From Caldithrix abyssi (GTDB taxonomy: Bacteria > Calditrichota > Calditrichia > Calditrichales > Calditrichaceae): 53,101 bases of DNA. Of the stretch, positions 10,217-18,322 are shown one piece after another. Position numbers and translations under genes: made by a program. A model generated the notes under the pieces. The model did no database searches. It worked only from the letters and a program-made list of their open reading frames with translations, and was not told the origin of the DNA. The DNA lies in NCBI GenBank assembly GCA_011369465.1, contig DRQG01000031.1:1-53101 (forward strand), given 5' to 3'. Every line of letters begins with the position of its first letter. Within the stretch, counting starts at the first letter, position 1.

Positions 10217-11562
10217 AGCTCAGCGTTTGTTTAATTGTCAAAAACGAAGAACGGTTTCTGGCGGATTGCCTGTCCAGCGTAAAAGATGTGGCCGACCAGA
10301 TTGTTGTGCTGGATACGGGCTCCGAGGACAGAACCAGAGAGATTGCCCGAAAATTCAATGCCGAGGTGCATACAACCGCCTGGCAGGACGATTTTTCCGC
10401 GGCCCGCAACGAATCCATACAATATGCCAAAGGCGATTGGATTTTATGGCTCGACGCAGATGAACGGCTTGTCCTGCACGAAAACAGCGATATAAAAAAA
10501 CTACTGACAAAAGAAGACAAACCCATCGCTTACAATGTGCAAATTCATAATATCCTGCCGGATGGCGATAATTACAAAATAAGCCACGCCCATCGTTTAT
10601 TCCGGAACGGGCAGAGCATCCGCTTCAGCGGCCGGATTCACGAACAGATCGCCCCCAGCGTGTCCCGGCTGGGCGGAGAGGAGCGGCAGTGCAATCTGGT
10701 CATCCGGCATCTGGGATACGCTTTGGAAGGGGATGACAGGGAACGAAAAAACAAACGCAACCGCAAATTGCTGGAAAAGATGGTGCGGGAAGCGCCGCAA
10801 AACGCCTATGCGCACTACACCCTGGCCCAGCATTACGGAGTTACCGGCGAACCGAAAAAGGCCGCCCGGCATTACGAGCGGGCCCTTGGTTTAAACCAGT
10901 TCAGTAACCGAATGACCGCTTCGCTGCTGAACGTAATGGCCGAAAACTACCTGACCCTGGGCGAAACGGAAAAGGCGCGGAAACGCTGTCTGCAATCCAT
11001 CCGTATGGTACCGCATCAGTCGGGAGGGTACTATCTGCTCTATCGTATAGAAGCGCAGAAAGGAAACTGGCCGGAAGCCGAAAAAAGACTGCTTGAACTG
11101 AAGCGGCATAATGCCGCAATTCGTGGGAAAGAGCAAAGGATCGCCACCGATATCCATCTTTCCGATGATTTCATAGAGCGGTTGTTCATCCCGGTTTTTT
11201 TTTATCAGAACAAATATGAAGAGGTGTGTCAAAGTTTTGCCGGGCTTGCGGAAGAGATACGTTCAGACAATGGATTGCTTGCTCTGTACAGCGAATCCTG
11301 TTTGAAACTTGGCCGCTGGGAACAAGCAGCGCGAGCGTTGCAAAAACTGTATTCCGGGGATCCGCAAACAAAATATCTGAAAGCCTTAGCCGTAGCTTAC
11401 ATAAAGCAGCAAAAATTCCGGGAAGCAATCAATACCTATGAACGGATTTCCGCTTTGGAGCCGGAAGACGGGGATGCCATACGTCGTTTGGCCGGCCTTT
11501 ACGGCAAAATCGGTCAGATGGAAAAGTCGTTTTATCTATTACAGAAAATGAAATCAACTTAA
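10213..11562 (+). CDS. GT2 glycosyltransferase with TPR-like C-terminus (paralogue)
   Basis: This 449-residue protein has the same GT2 signature as its upstream neighbour: L-I-V-K-N-E-E, L-D-T-G-S-E-D, D-D-F-S-A-A-R-N, W-L-D-A-D-E near residue 84 and G-R-I-H-E-Q-I-A-P near residue 143. About 270 residues of helical TPR-like repeats follow. Its ATG overlaps the preceding TGA (ATGA), indicating coupled translation, so the in-frame ATG 24 nt upstream is rejected. The longer repeat tail is the main difference from the upstream copy. The two probably arose by duplication and act on related acceptors. A repeat-filled non-coding gap follows, so this gene likely ends the operon. Confidence 0.88.
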   Translation: MKLSVCLIVKNEERFLADCLSSVKDVADQIVVLDTGSEDRTREIARKFNAEVHTTAWQDDFSAARNESIQYAKGDWILWLDADERLVLHENSDIKKLLTKEDKPIAYNVQIHNILPDGDNYKISHAHRLFRNGQSIRFSGRIHEQIAPSVSRLGGEERQCNLVIRHLGYALEGDDRERKNKRNRKLLEKMVREAPQNAYAHYTLAQHYGVTGEPKKAARHYERALGLNQFSNRMTASLLNVMAENYLTLGETEKARKRCLQSIRMVPHQSGGYYLLYRIEAQKGNWPEAEKRLLELKRHNAAIRGKEQRIATDIHLSDDFIERLFIPVFFYQNKYEEVCQSFAGLAEEIRSDNGLLALYSESCLKLGRWEQAARALQKLYSGDPQTKYLKALAVAYIKQQKFREAINTYERISALEPEDGDAIRRLAGLYGKIGQMEKSFYLLQKMKST

Positions 11563-12006
11563 CCTAATTAGTTGAGTCTATTTTAAAAAAGGTGCTGTGA
11601 GTAATATGTAGTTATGGATACTGGCCTGATGCTACGACAGGCTTATCTCAGCATCCCTTGTTTGGTGGCGGGATTCCGAATCAAGTTCGGAATGACACAA
11701 GGAGTCATGCTGAACTAGTTTCAGCATCCTTTGTTTTGAGATGGGATTCCGAATCAAGTTCGGAATGACGTAACCAGTCATACTGAACTAGTTTCAGCAT
11801 CCTTTGTTTTGAGATGGGATTCCGAATCAAGTTCGGAATGACGTAACCAGTCATACTGAACTAGTTTCAGCATCCTTTGTTTTTTGAGAGGATTCCGAAT
11901 CAAGTTCGGAATGACACAAGCGGACATCAGAGGGCGGGACTGAATGACTTCTTCAACCTTTTTAGAGTGGACTCTTAGTTTTTAATCCAAAAAAAGTAAG
12001 AAGAAT
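11563..12006. other. Gene-free region dominated by a 73-bp tandem repeat
   Basis: No coding frame is credible here. Most of the stretch is the tandem repeat listed separately. The last ~80 bases before the next gene look like ordinary leader sequence, with a weak purine-rich ribosome site at about 11998-12004. No terminator with a clear T-tract was found after the glycosyltransferase stop. Confidence 0.7.
11640..11920. repeat. Four-copy 73-bp tandem repeat containing two hairpins per unit
   Basis: The perfect inverted repeat ATTCCGAA/TTCGGAAT with loop TCAAG starts at 11673, 11746, 11819 and 11892, an exact 73-bp spacing. Between successive copies lies a second imperfect palindrome (CTGAA, loop CTAGT, TTCAG). 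Units 2 and 3 are essentially identical, unit 1 differs at a few bases, and unit 4 is partial. A decayed half unit precedes the first. Sequences pairing a G-A-A-T-C-A-A-G-T-T-C palindrome with a C-T-G-A-A palindrome are, from general knowledge, common intergenic repeats in many bacterial genomes. Here the notable point is the head-to-tail array. Confidence 0.92.
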
Positions 12007-12396
12007 ATGGAAGATTTTATTGCCAAAAGGGTAAACTCCTATAAAACCGATCGCAGAACCGGACCGGACAAGGTTCTAAAAACCATGCGCTGGTTAGGCG
12101 TTTTTGGCTGGATACTGGTCATCGTTGTTTTTATTTTATTCGAAATTTCACGGCCGGTCATTACCACCTTTATCGACCGCTGGAATAATAAAGTGATCGT
12201 TCAACCGGAATGGGATAAAGCAACAGCGCATGTATTGTTATTTATCATGTATTTGGGATTAACCGTCAGCTCGATTGGAATATGGTTAAATACAAAACGG
12301 CTAAAACGGAAAACGGATTTTTACCGGATTCATTTTTTCTTTCTCGGATTCTTTATGTTTTTGGGAATACTATACATTACGTTACAGATCAGCTGA
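12007..12396 (+). CDS. Small predicted membrane protein of unknown function
   Basis: This 129-residue protein has three likely membrane helices, at about residues 28-47 (G-V-F-G-W-I-L-V-I-V-V-F), 73-92 and 106-126. The N-terminal ~25 residues are basic and hydrophilic. A purine-rich site (AAGAAG) precedes the ATG at a suitable distance. I do not recognise a family. It lies between the 73-bp repeat array and the pseudokinase gene on the same strand, separated from the latter by 176 bp in which I see nothing specific. A link to the pseudokinase, which also has a membrane helix, would be guesswork. Confidence 0.7.
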   Translation: MEDFIAKRVNSYKTDRRTGPDKVLKTMRWLGVFGWILVIVVFILFEISRPVITTFIDRWNNKVIVQPEWDKATAHVLLFIMYLGLTVSSIGIWLNTKRLKRKTDFYRIHFFFLGFFMFLGILYITLQIS

Positions 12397-12572
12397 TAAA
12401 TTCCTATTACATCAACAGATAAATGTACTGAAAAATGCCTGACCTGGTTCAGACCTGAGTAATTCATCACATCAGGACGCATAAATTTTAACCACATTAT
12501 TTTTGAATCTGTTCACATCATAAATTATATTGCATTATGTAGCCATTAATCCTGTAAGAGAAGGATAGGTGA

Positions 12573-14468
12573 ATGTTAATTTGCAGTAATTGCGGGTTGG
12601 AAATTACTAATGAGATCGAATTTTGCCCCGGCTGTGGAACACCGGCAGAATTCTTTAAACCGCTGGACTACGGCAGCAGAATAGAAAATACAGCAAAAAT
12701 GGATGCCTATACGGCGCCCGGCATAGATGTGGATAATTTTACATCGGGTCAGCTTATCACCGATCATCTCGAAGTCATTTCCAAAATAGGTTATAATCTC
12801 ATCTGTCCTGTATATCGGGTTTACGATCATACACAGCAGATCGATAAAGCGCTCATCGTTCTGCCGCCCCTTCTGTCCGATCATGCCGAAGCAATGGAGT
12901 TTTTGGCTCAGGAAATAAAAACAAAAACCCACATCAAACATCCCAATATTCTGGCGGTAACCGATTTTAGAAACAGCGGTCCCATAAAATATATCGAAAC
13001 GGAATACAGTAGCGGCGAATCGTTATCCTTTATAAAATTAAACAGCGCCCGAAAAAGACTGTCGGAAAGCGGCATTCGCAAAATAGTGCCGAAAATTGTA
13101 AAAGGGCTGGCGTATGCGCACAATCATGATCTTCTGCACCGTAATTTAAAGCCTCACAATATATTGATTACACAGGGCGGTGTAATCAAAATAAAAGATT
13201 TTGGGATTACAGACGCTTTGCGCAACGCGTTGAATATGGTGCAGGAATTTTCTTCCAGAGAAAGTCTGCTGTATATGCCTCCCGAACAAATCCGGGGCAA
13301 AAGCCTGGGAGTGTATTCCGATATCTATTCACTGGGCGCCACGATGTACGATCTGCTAAGCGGACATCCGCCCTTTTATAAAGGCGATATCTATAATCAG
13401 ATTATCCACGAAGAGGCGGAAGAAATCCCCTGGGTTTCCCCGCAAATGAATCGGCTGCTCAAAAAATGTCTGGCCAAAGATCCGGCTTATCGTTTCAGCC
13501 ACTATGACGCCTTATTGCAGGAAATACGGGCCATGGAACCGATAAAAAAGCCGCCGACACGCATCACACCGGGAGATGAGTTTAAAGAACGGCGGGCAAA
13601 AATTGCCGAGCATCAAAAAAAATTGGATGCGGCGCAAAAGCAGGCCGAGGAATTAAAATTCAAATCCGGAACCCGTCAATTTGCCGCGGTTATTACCCTT
13701 ATTGTGTTCGCGATACTGGCCTTGCTGGTAGCCCGGGGTTCTATTAAAATCCCCTGGATTAATTCTCAGTCCAAAATAACTAAAGAGGAAGCCTGGCAAA
13801 AATTAGATCCGGATCAACGGACTAAAGTTGAACAGCTGCTCCGAAAGGCCGATGAACGATTCCAGAGCCGAAATTTGGTGGAACCTCCCGGAGATAACGC
13901 CTACGAACTTTATTTACAGGCGCTGACTATCTTTCCGCAAGATGATTATGCCTGGAACCAAATTGAACTGATCCGTAAAGATTTTCTGGAACGATCCAGA
14001 GAATTGATGCACAATTTAAATTTCCGGGAGGCCAGCAGGTTATTGACTTCCTCTTTAAACTATTTCCCTGCGGACTCGCAGCTGATCCAACTAAACCAGG
14101 AAGCAAACCGGTTGATACGGGATGAAGCATCTCTCGAAGAGCCGAAAATACGCATTTTAAATGCCAATGGTCGGAGCGGCCTGGCTAAAAAAGTGGCCCG
14201 GTTGCTCAGAACTAAATACAAATATTCGGTTCCGCAAACAGATAATTACCGTAAGTACGGCCGGCTTGTTTGGAATGAAGAACATACATATATTAAAGTT
14301 TACGGGGATAATAATTTAAAAATACAACGCCTGGCCCGCCAGTTAGGGCTGCGGAAGATAGAATTTGATTCCACCTTACAAAAAGATACAAAGCGAAAAT
14401 ACAACATAGATATTATTTTAGGCCGCGATTTTGACCGGCTTCCCATAGCAAAACAACTCGCAGAATAG
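12573..14468 (+). CDS. Zinc-ribbon, membrane-anchored Ser/Thr kinase-like protein, predicted pseudokinase, LytR_C-type end
   Basis: The 631 residues fall into four parts. Residues 1-25 form a zinc ribbon (C4, C7, C18, C21). Residues 67-325 have the Ser/Thr kinase fold, with E114 in helix C, DFG at 209-211, P-P-E-Q and D-I-Y-S-L-G. Residues 370-393 are a membrane helix after a charged coiled segment. The C-terminal ~100 residues begin K-I-R-I-L-N-A-N-G-R-S-G-L-A and resemble the LytR/CpsA C-terminal domain (PF13399). Key catalytic positions are missing: the HRD aspartate is Asn (H189-R190-N191), the beta-3 lysine position reads A-L-I-V (I95), and the glycine loop is degenerate. It is therefore probably a pseudokinase that senses or scaffolds, with the LytR_C part outside the membrane. 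An AAGGATAGGTGA ribosome site precedes the ATG. The sugar kinase starts 25 bp downstream, so they are probably cotranscribed. Confidence 0.82.
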   Translation: MLICSNCGLEITNEIEFCPGCGTPAEFFKPLDYGSRIENTAKMDAYTAPGIDVDNFTSGQLITDHLEVISKIGYNLICPVYRVYDHTQQIDKALIVLPPLLSDHAEAMEFLAQEIKTKTHIKHPNILAVTDFRNSGPIKYIETEYSSGESLSFIKLNSARKRLSESGIRKIVPKIVKGLAYAHNHDLLHRNLKPHNILITQGGVIKIKDFGITDALRNALNMVQEFSSRESLLYMPPEQIRGKSLGVYSDIYSLGATMYDLLSGHPPFYKGDIYNQIIHEEAEEIPWVSPQMNRLLKKCLAKDPAYRFSHYDALLQEIRAMEPIKKPPTRITPGDEFKERRAKIAEHQKKLDAAQKQAEELKFKSGTRQFAAVITLIVFAILALLVARGSIKIPWINSQSKITKEEAWQKLDPDQRTKVEQLLRKADERFQSRNLVEPPGDNAYELYLQALTIFPQDDYAWNQIELIRKDFLERSRELMHNLNFREASRLLTSSLNYFPADSQLIQLNQEANRLIRDEASLEEPKIRILNANGRSGLAKKVARLLRTKYKYSVPQTDNYRKYGRLVWNEEHTYIKVYGDNNLKIQRLARQLGLRKIEFDSTLQKDTKRKYNIDIILGRDFDRLPIAKQLAE

Positions 14469-14493
14469 TCCGGAATTTACCTGTGGAGTAAGA

Positions 14494-15483
14494 ATGAAAA
14501 AGATATCAGTAACTCTGGGAATAGATATTGGGGGAACAAACACGGTTTTTGGATTTATAGATAAAAACGCTAATTGTCTTTGGTCCGACCAGGTTAAAAC
14601 AAGACTTCATCGTACAGCTCAGGATTTGTTTAAAGATATTTTTTCCAGGATAGATGCCACACTTAAAGATCAGTCCAACCTCGATCTGGTTGGCATCGGT
14701 GTGGGCGCGCCCAATGGGAATTATTACACCGGCTGGGTAGAAGAAGCGCCCAATCTTCCCTGGAAAAATGCCGACATTGCTACACTGGCCAGAAAACACT
14801 ATAACATACCGACTGCTCTCACCAATGATGCCAATGCTGCCGCCATAGCGGAGTTAAAATACGGAGCGGCCCGAGGGATGAAACATTTTATCGAAATCAC
14901 TCTGGGCACCGGCCTTGGTAGCGGTTTGGTCGTAGATGGAAAAATTGTTTACGGCCACAGTGGTTACGCAGGGGAATTAGGCCATACAATTGTAAAAAGA
15001 GGTGGGCGGCAGTGCAGCTGTGGAAGAAAAGGTTGTCTGGAAACCTATGTTTCCGCAACAGGGTTAAAACGAACGGTTTTCGAATTGTTAGCCAATCAGA
15101 ATTATGAAAGTACGCTTTCAAAAATCGATTTTTCGACTCTAACCGCCCATCAGGTTTTTCTCGAGGCAAAAAAAGGGGATGCTCTGGCCATAAAAGCTTT
15201 TGAAATAACCGGTACCATATTGGGGGATGCTTTGGCAAACGCAGTCACTTACTTATCACCGGAAGCCGTAATTTTATTTGGAGGCCTGGTTGGCGCCGGC
15301 GATTTATTATTGAAACCCACGCGCCTGTCTTTTGAGCAAAATGTTCTGAATGTATTCAAAAATACCGTTAAAATCATTCCGTCTGCATTGGATTTGAACA
15401 ATGCAGCCATATTGGGAGCGGGAGCACTCATCTGGAACGAACTGAATAACGGAAAACTGCATACGGAAAACTTAGCAAAGTAA
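14494..15483 (+). CDS. ROK-family sugar kinase (glucokinase-like)
   Basis: This 329-residue protein has the length and motifs of ROK glucokinases. The phosphate-binding D-I-G-G-T-N-T starts near residue 10, a conserved T-N-D-A-N-A-A-A carries the catalytic Asp, and L-G-T-G-L-G-S-G follows. The ROK zinc site C-S-C-G-R-K-G-C-L-E has C174, C176 and C181. It should phosphorylate glucose or a related hexose such as GlcNAc or ManNAc in the cytoplasm; motifs alone do not fix the sugar. A GGAG ribosome site lies upstream. The next gene is a glycosylasparaginase that would release GlcNAc from asparagine, so an amino-sugar substrate is possible but inferred. Confidence 0.9.
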   Translation: MKKISVTLGIDIGGTNTVFGFIDKNANCLWSDQVKTRLHRTAQDLFKDIFSRIDATLKDQSNLDLVGIGVGAPNGNYYTGWVEEAPNLPWKNADIATLARKHYNIPTALTNDANAAAIAELKYGAARGMKHFIEITLGTGLGSGLVVDGKIVYGHSGYAGELGHTIVKRGGRQCSCGRKGCLETYVSATGLKRTVFELLANQNYESTLSKIDFSTLTAHQVFLEAKKGDALAIKAFEITGTILGDALANAVTYLSPEAVILFGGLVGAGDLLLKPTRLSFEQNVLNVFKNTVKIIPSALDLNNAAILGAGALIWNELNNGKLHTENLAK

Positions 15484-15628
15484 AGGCTGCTATTGGACAT
15501 CCGAAAAACTTATAATCTTTTTGTTCTTTAAGTATTCAATTATTATTTTATGCTCCACAAAGGTAAATTTGATTTGCCTGAAACGATATCAAGATAGTAT
15601 CATCTTTTACATAAGAAAGGAGCGCGCT

Positions 15629-16690
15629 TTGAAGCGTAGATTATTTATTAAATCATCGATTGCTTCCGCCTTAGGATTTTCTGTGTTAAACCCGGCCTAT
15701 CTAACTAAAAAGGCTGTAGCAAATACAACGGCTGGAGGTCCGGTAACGGTGTCCAGCGCCAACGGATTACGCGCCACTCAAAAAGCAATGGAATTGATAA
15801 AGGATGGTAAAGACGCCTTGGATGGCGTTATTGCCGGAGTCAACATCGTTGAGGATGATCCCAACGACCATTCGGTCGGTCTGGGCGGGCTTCCCAACGA
15901 AGAAGGTGTTGTAGAACTGGATTCCTGCTGTATGCACGGCCCCACGCATAACGCCGGGTCAGTTGCTGCTTTGCGCAATATTCGCAATCCATCCAAAGTG
16001 GCCCGCCTGGTTATGGAACGCACCGATCACGAGCTGATTGTAGGCAAGGGCGCTTTGCGTTTCGCGAAAGCACACGGCTTTAAAGAGGAAGAACTGCTTA
16101 CCGACAAGGCAAGAGAGATCTGGCTGCGCTGGAAAGAAAATCTTAACGATAGGGACGACTGGTTTCCGCCTGCCAATAAAAAACTGAGCGCAGCGGATAT
16201 GGAATTGATGGATACCACCGGGACGATTACTTGTCTGGGTATCGATTTAAGCGGGAATATTTCTGGTGTGACTACCACCAGCGGACTGGCCTTTAAGATT
16301 CCGGGCCGGGTAGGCGACAGCCCGATAATAGGCGCCGGTTTGTATGTGGATAATGAAGTGGGCGCCTGCGGTTCAACGGGAAGAGGTGAAGAAAATCTTA
16401 AGAATCTAAGTTGCTTTTTAGTGGTAGAACTAATGCGGCAGGGATATTCACCGGAAGACGCTTGCCTTGAAGCGGCTAAGCGGATTGTAAGCCATGCCAA
16501 GCTGCCCTCTTTGTTGAACGAAAAAGGTAAACCTAATTTTAACGTGAAATTTTACGCGGTCAACAAAAAAGGAGAGTGGGGAGGCGCCGCCATTTACGGT
16601 CCGGCTGATTTTGCCGTGCATGACGGAAAGGAAAACAAACTACGCCCGATGAAATTTCTGTTTAATAGTTCCCTGCTGGAGAAAAAATAA
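15629..16690 (+). CDS. Glycosylasparaginase / isoaspartyl peptidase family (Ntn hydrolase) with Tat-type signal
   Basis: The start is taken as TTG at 15629 because AGAAAGGAG sits just upstream and the protein then begins M-K-R-R-L-F-I-K-S-S-I-A-S-A-L-G, a twin-arginine-like signal. The longer frame back to 15521 adds an AT-rich unrelated stretch. The family self-cleaves before a Thr that becomes the N-terminal nucleophile; here this is most likely T196 in M-D-T-T-G-T. Other family features are the G-G-L-P-N substrate-side loop and D-S-C-C-M-H-G near the middle, and G-S-T-G-R-G-E near residue 250. These fit aspartylglucosaminidase (GlcNAc-Asn cleavage) better than plain isoaspartyl peptidase. 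Likely periplasmic after Tat export. It is 145 bp downstream of the ROK kinase and 10 bp before the thioredoxin-like gene. Confidence 0.85.
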   Translation: MKRRLFIKSSIASALGFSVLNPAYLTKKAVANTTAGGPVTVSSANGLRATQKAMELIKDGKDALDGVIAGVNIVEDDPNDHSVGLGGLPNEEGVVELDSCCMHGPTHNAGSVAALRNIRNPSKVARLVMERTDHELIVGKGALRFAKAHGFKEEELLTDKAREIWLRWKENLNDRDDWFPPANKKLSAADMELMDTTGTITCLGIDLSGNISGVTTTSGLAFKIPGRVGDSPIIGAGLYVDNEVGACGSTGRGEENLKNLSCFLVVELMRQGYSPEDACLEAAKRIVSHAKLPSLLNEKGKPNFNVKFYAVNKKGEWGGAAIYGPADFAVHDGKENKLRPMKFLFNSSLLEKK

Positions 16691-16700
16691 ACGGGTAAAA

Positions 16701-17258
16701 ATGGAAATACATTTACTAAAGGATTATGAAACAGCGTTATCCTACGATGAATATGAAGCTATCCTGGGTGAACAAAAAGCACTGCATCAACTGCATTACC
16801 GGAAAGCCGTTCGGCGGAAGCCGCCGTTTGTGCTGCCGCCTCTCAAAATATTGATCATTACCGTACCGCCCTGCGGCGATTCTCTGGCCATCATTCCGGC
16901 ATTGCAGAAATACCTGCAGGACAGCGCTGTGGAAATCCGTATCGCCTTAAGAGAGGACTATCCGGACTTAATGAACCGCTTTTTAACCAATGGGAAACAA
17001 GCGGTGCCGGTTATACTGGTTTTAGATGAATCCGGCCGCTTCCTGTTTCGTTTTGGTCCCCGTCCAAAACCGGCGCAGGAAATTTTTGAACAGATGCGCC
17101 CATATATCGAGAGCGGGGAGATAACCCGGTTGGAAGTTTCCAAGAAAATCCGCCATTTTTATGCTAAAGACAGGGGACAATCCATTCTATACGAATTTGA
17201 AACGCTTCTGGTTAACGCCTTAAGCGAAAAAGAAAGTCTTATCCATGAGCCCGAATAA
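16701..17258 (+). CDS. Thioredoxin-like protein (Thioredoxin_9-type), monothiol variant
   Basis: This 185-residue protein matches the thioredoxin-like family PF14595 in layout: a strand, then P-P-C-G-D-S where the family usually has W-C-G-D-C, helix, A-V-P-V-I-L-V-L-D with the cis-proline, and F-G-P-R-P-K after it. Only one Cys of the pair remains and the Trp is Pro, so thiol-disulfide oxidoreductase activity of the usual dithiol kind is unlikely. No signal peptide is visible. It starts 10 bp after the glycosylasparaginase stop and overlaps the next gene by 14 nt, so it belongs to this operon. Function in that setting is unknown. Confidence 0.75.
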   Translation: MEIHLLKDYETALSYDEYEAILGEQKALHQLHYRKAVRRKPPFVLPPLKILIITVPPCGDSLAIIPALQKYLQDSAVEIRIALREDYPDLMNRFLTNGKQAVPVILVLDESGRFLFRFGPRPKPAQEIFEQMRPYIESGEITRLEVSKKIRHFYAKDRGQSILYEFETLLVNALSEKESLIHEPE

Positions 17259-18315
17259 TACAGTATCACCAGAAACCCGTTTTATTTCGTTTGCATTGGG
17301 CATTATTGTCATGGTGCTCTTTATTTGGGTTTTGGTCATCGGCCGCTCGATCATTTTACCCATCATGATCGCCTTGTTTTTGTCATATATACTGGATCCG
17401 ATCGTCAATTTACTCCAGCGCTGGAAAATCCCCAACTCGTTAGCGGTCTTTATTACCATTATTCTGGCTTTTGTTGTTCTCTATCTGTTAGGATTGATCA
17501 TATATGCAAACGTGGAAGTGTTTGTAGATCAATTCCCCAAGTACAAAGTGCGTCTTCTGGAAATGCTAAACAACCTTACACAAGCGGTCGGTTCATTGCT
17601 TGGCCGTACGATTGACATAAACGCAGTTAAGAAAATAGACTGGGTGGCCACACTTCAAAAATTTTCCGTAGGACAGGGGATTGTAACCGGCATTGGCACT
17701 TTCCTTACCTTCTTTATGAAGATGATTCTGGTTGTTCTGTTTATGGCCTATTTTTTAACGGGAAAACGGAATCTGGATAAAAAAATTCACAAAGCTTTTC
17801 CGGGGCCCCAGGCCGAACGTATTGCCGGCGTAATAGGCACGATAAATTCACAGGTACAATCGTATTTATCCGTTAAGACCCTGATCAGTTTTGTGACGGG
17901 TCTGGTCAGTATCGGCGTTTTTTATGCCTTCGGACTGGATTTTGCCATATTCTGGGGCTTTGTCATCTTCCTGTTTAACTATATTCCCAATATCGGATCA
18001 TTCATTGCTTCTGTTTTACCGGTTTTATTCAGTTTATTGCAGTTTGGTTCTATCGCTGTGGCCTTTTGGATCATGGTGGCCATGGCTGCCATTCAATTTT
18101 TAATGGGCAATGTCATTGAACCCCGCCTGATGGGCCGCACCCTGAATCTCAGCCCGCTTATTGTTATCCTTTCATTGATATTCTGGGGTTACATCTGGGG
18201 CGTTGCGGGAATGATTTTGGCCGTTCCCATACTGGCGATGTCGGCCATTGTTTTTGAAAACATCGAATCATTGCGCTTTTTAAGCGTATTCATCAGGGGA
18301 AAAGTGGAAGAATAG
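17245..18315 (+). CDS. AI-2E-family permease (PF01594)
   Basis: This 356-residue protein shows the family pattern. Two to three N-terminal helices are followed by a soluble loop at about residues 95-150, helices around residue 160, then the conserved C-terminal cluster including F-L-F-N-Y-I-P-N-I-G-S-F, G-N-V-I-E-P-R-L-M-G-R-T-L-N-L-S-P and W-G-Y-I-W-G-V-A-G-M. Members transport varied substrates (autoinducer-2, Na+/H+ and others), so the substrate cannot be assigned. It overlaps the thioredoxin-like gene by 14 nt and ends the co-oriented run; the convergent Nudix gene ends 8 bp away. Confidence 0.9.
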   Translation: MSPNNTVSPETRFISFALGIIVMVLFIWVLVIGRSIILPIMIALFLSYILDPIVNLLQRWKIPNSLAVFITIILAFVVLYLLGLIIYANVEVFVDQFPKYKVRLLEMLNNLTQAVGSLLGRTIDINAVKKIDWVATLQKFSVGQGIVTGIGTFLTFFMKMILVVLFMAYFLTGKRNLDKKIHKAFPGPQAERIAGVIGTINSQVQSYLSVKTLISFVTGLVSIGVFYAFGLDFAIFWGFVIFLFNYIPNIGSFIASVLPVLFSLLQFGSIAVAFWIMVAMAAIQFLMGNVIEPRLMGRTLNLSPLIVILSLIFWGYIWGVAGMILAVPILAMSAIVFENIESLRFLSVFIRGKVEE

Positions 18316-18322
18316 TCAATAT

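Noticed and set aside
11640-11920. CRISPR array
   Set aside because: Repeats are 73 bp and abut head to tail; there are no unique spacers and no cas genes.
12573-14468. Active Ser/Thr protein kinase
   Set aside because: The HRD Asp and beta-3 Lys are both replaced, so catalysis by the usual mechanism is unlikely.
15521-15628. Extended N-terminus of the glycosylasparaginase from ATG 15521
   Set aside because: It would place an odd 36-residue stretch before a complete Tat-type signal, and a strong ribosome site directly precedes TTG 15629.
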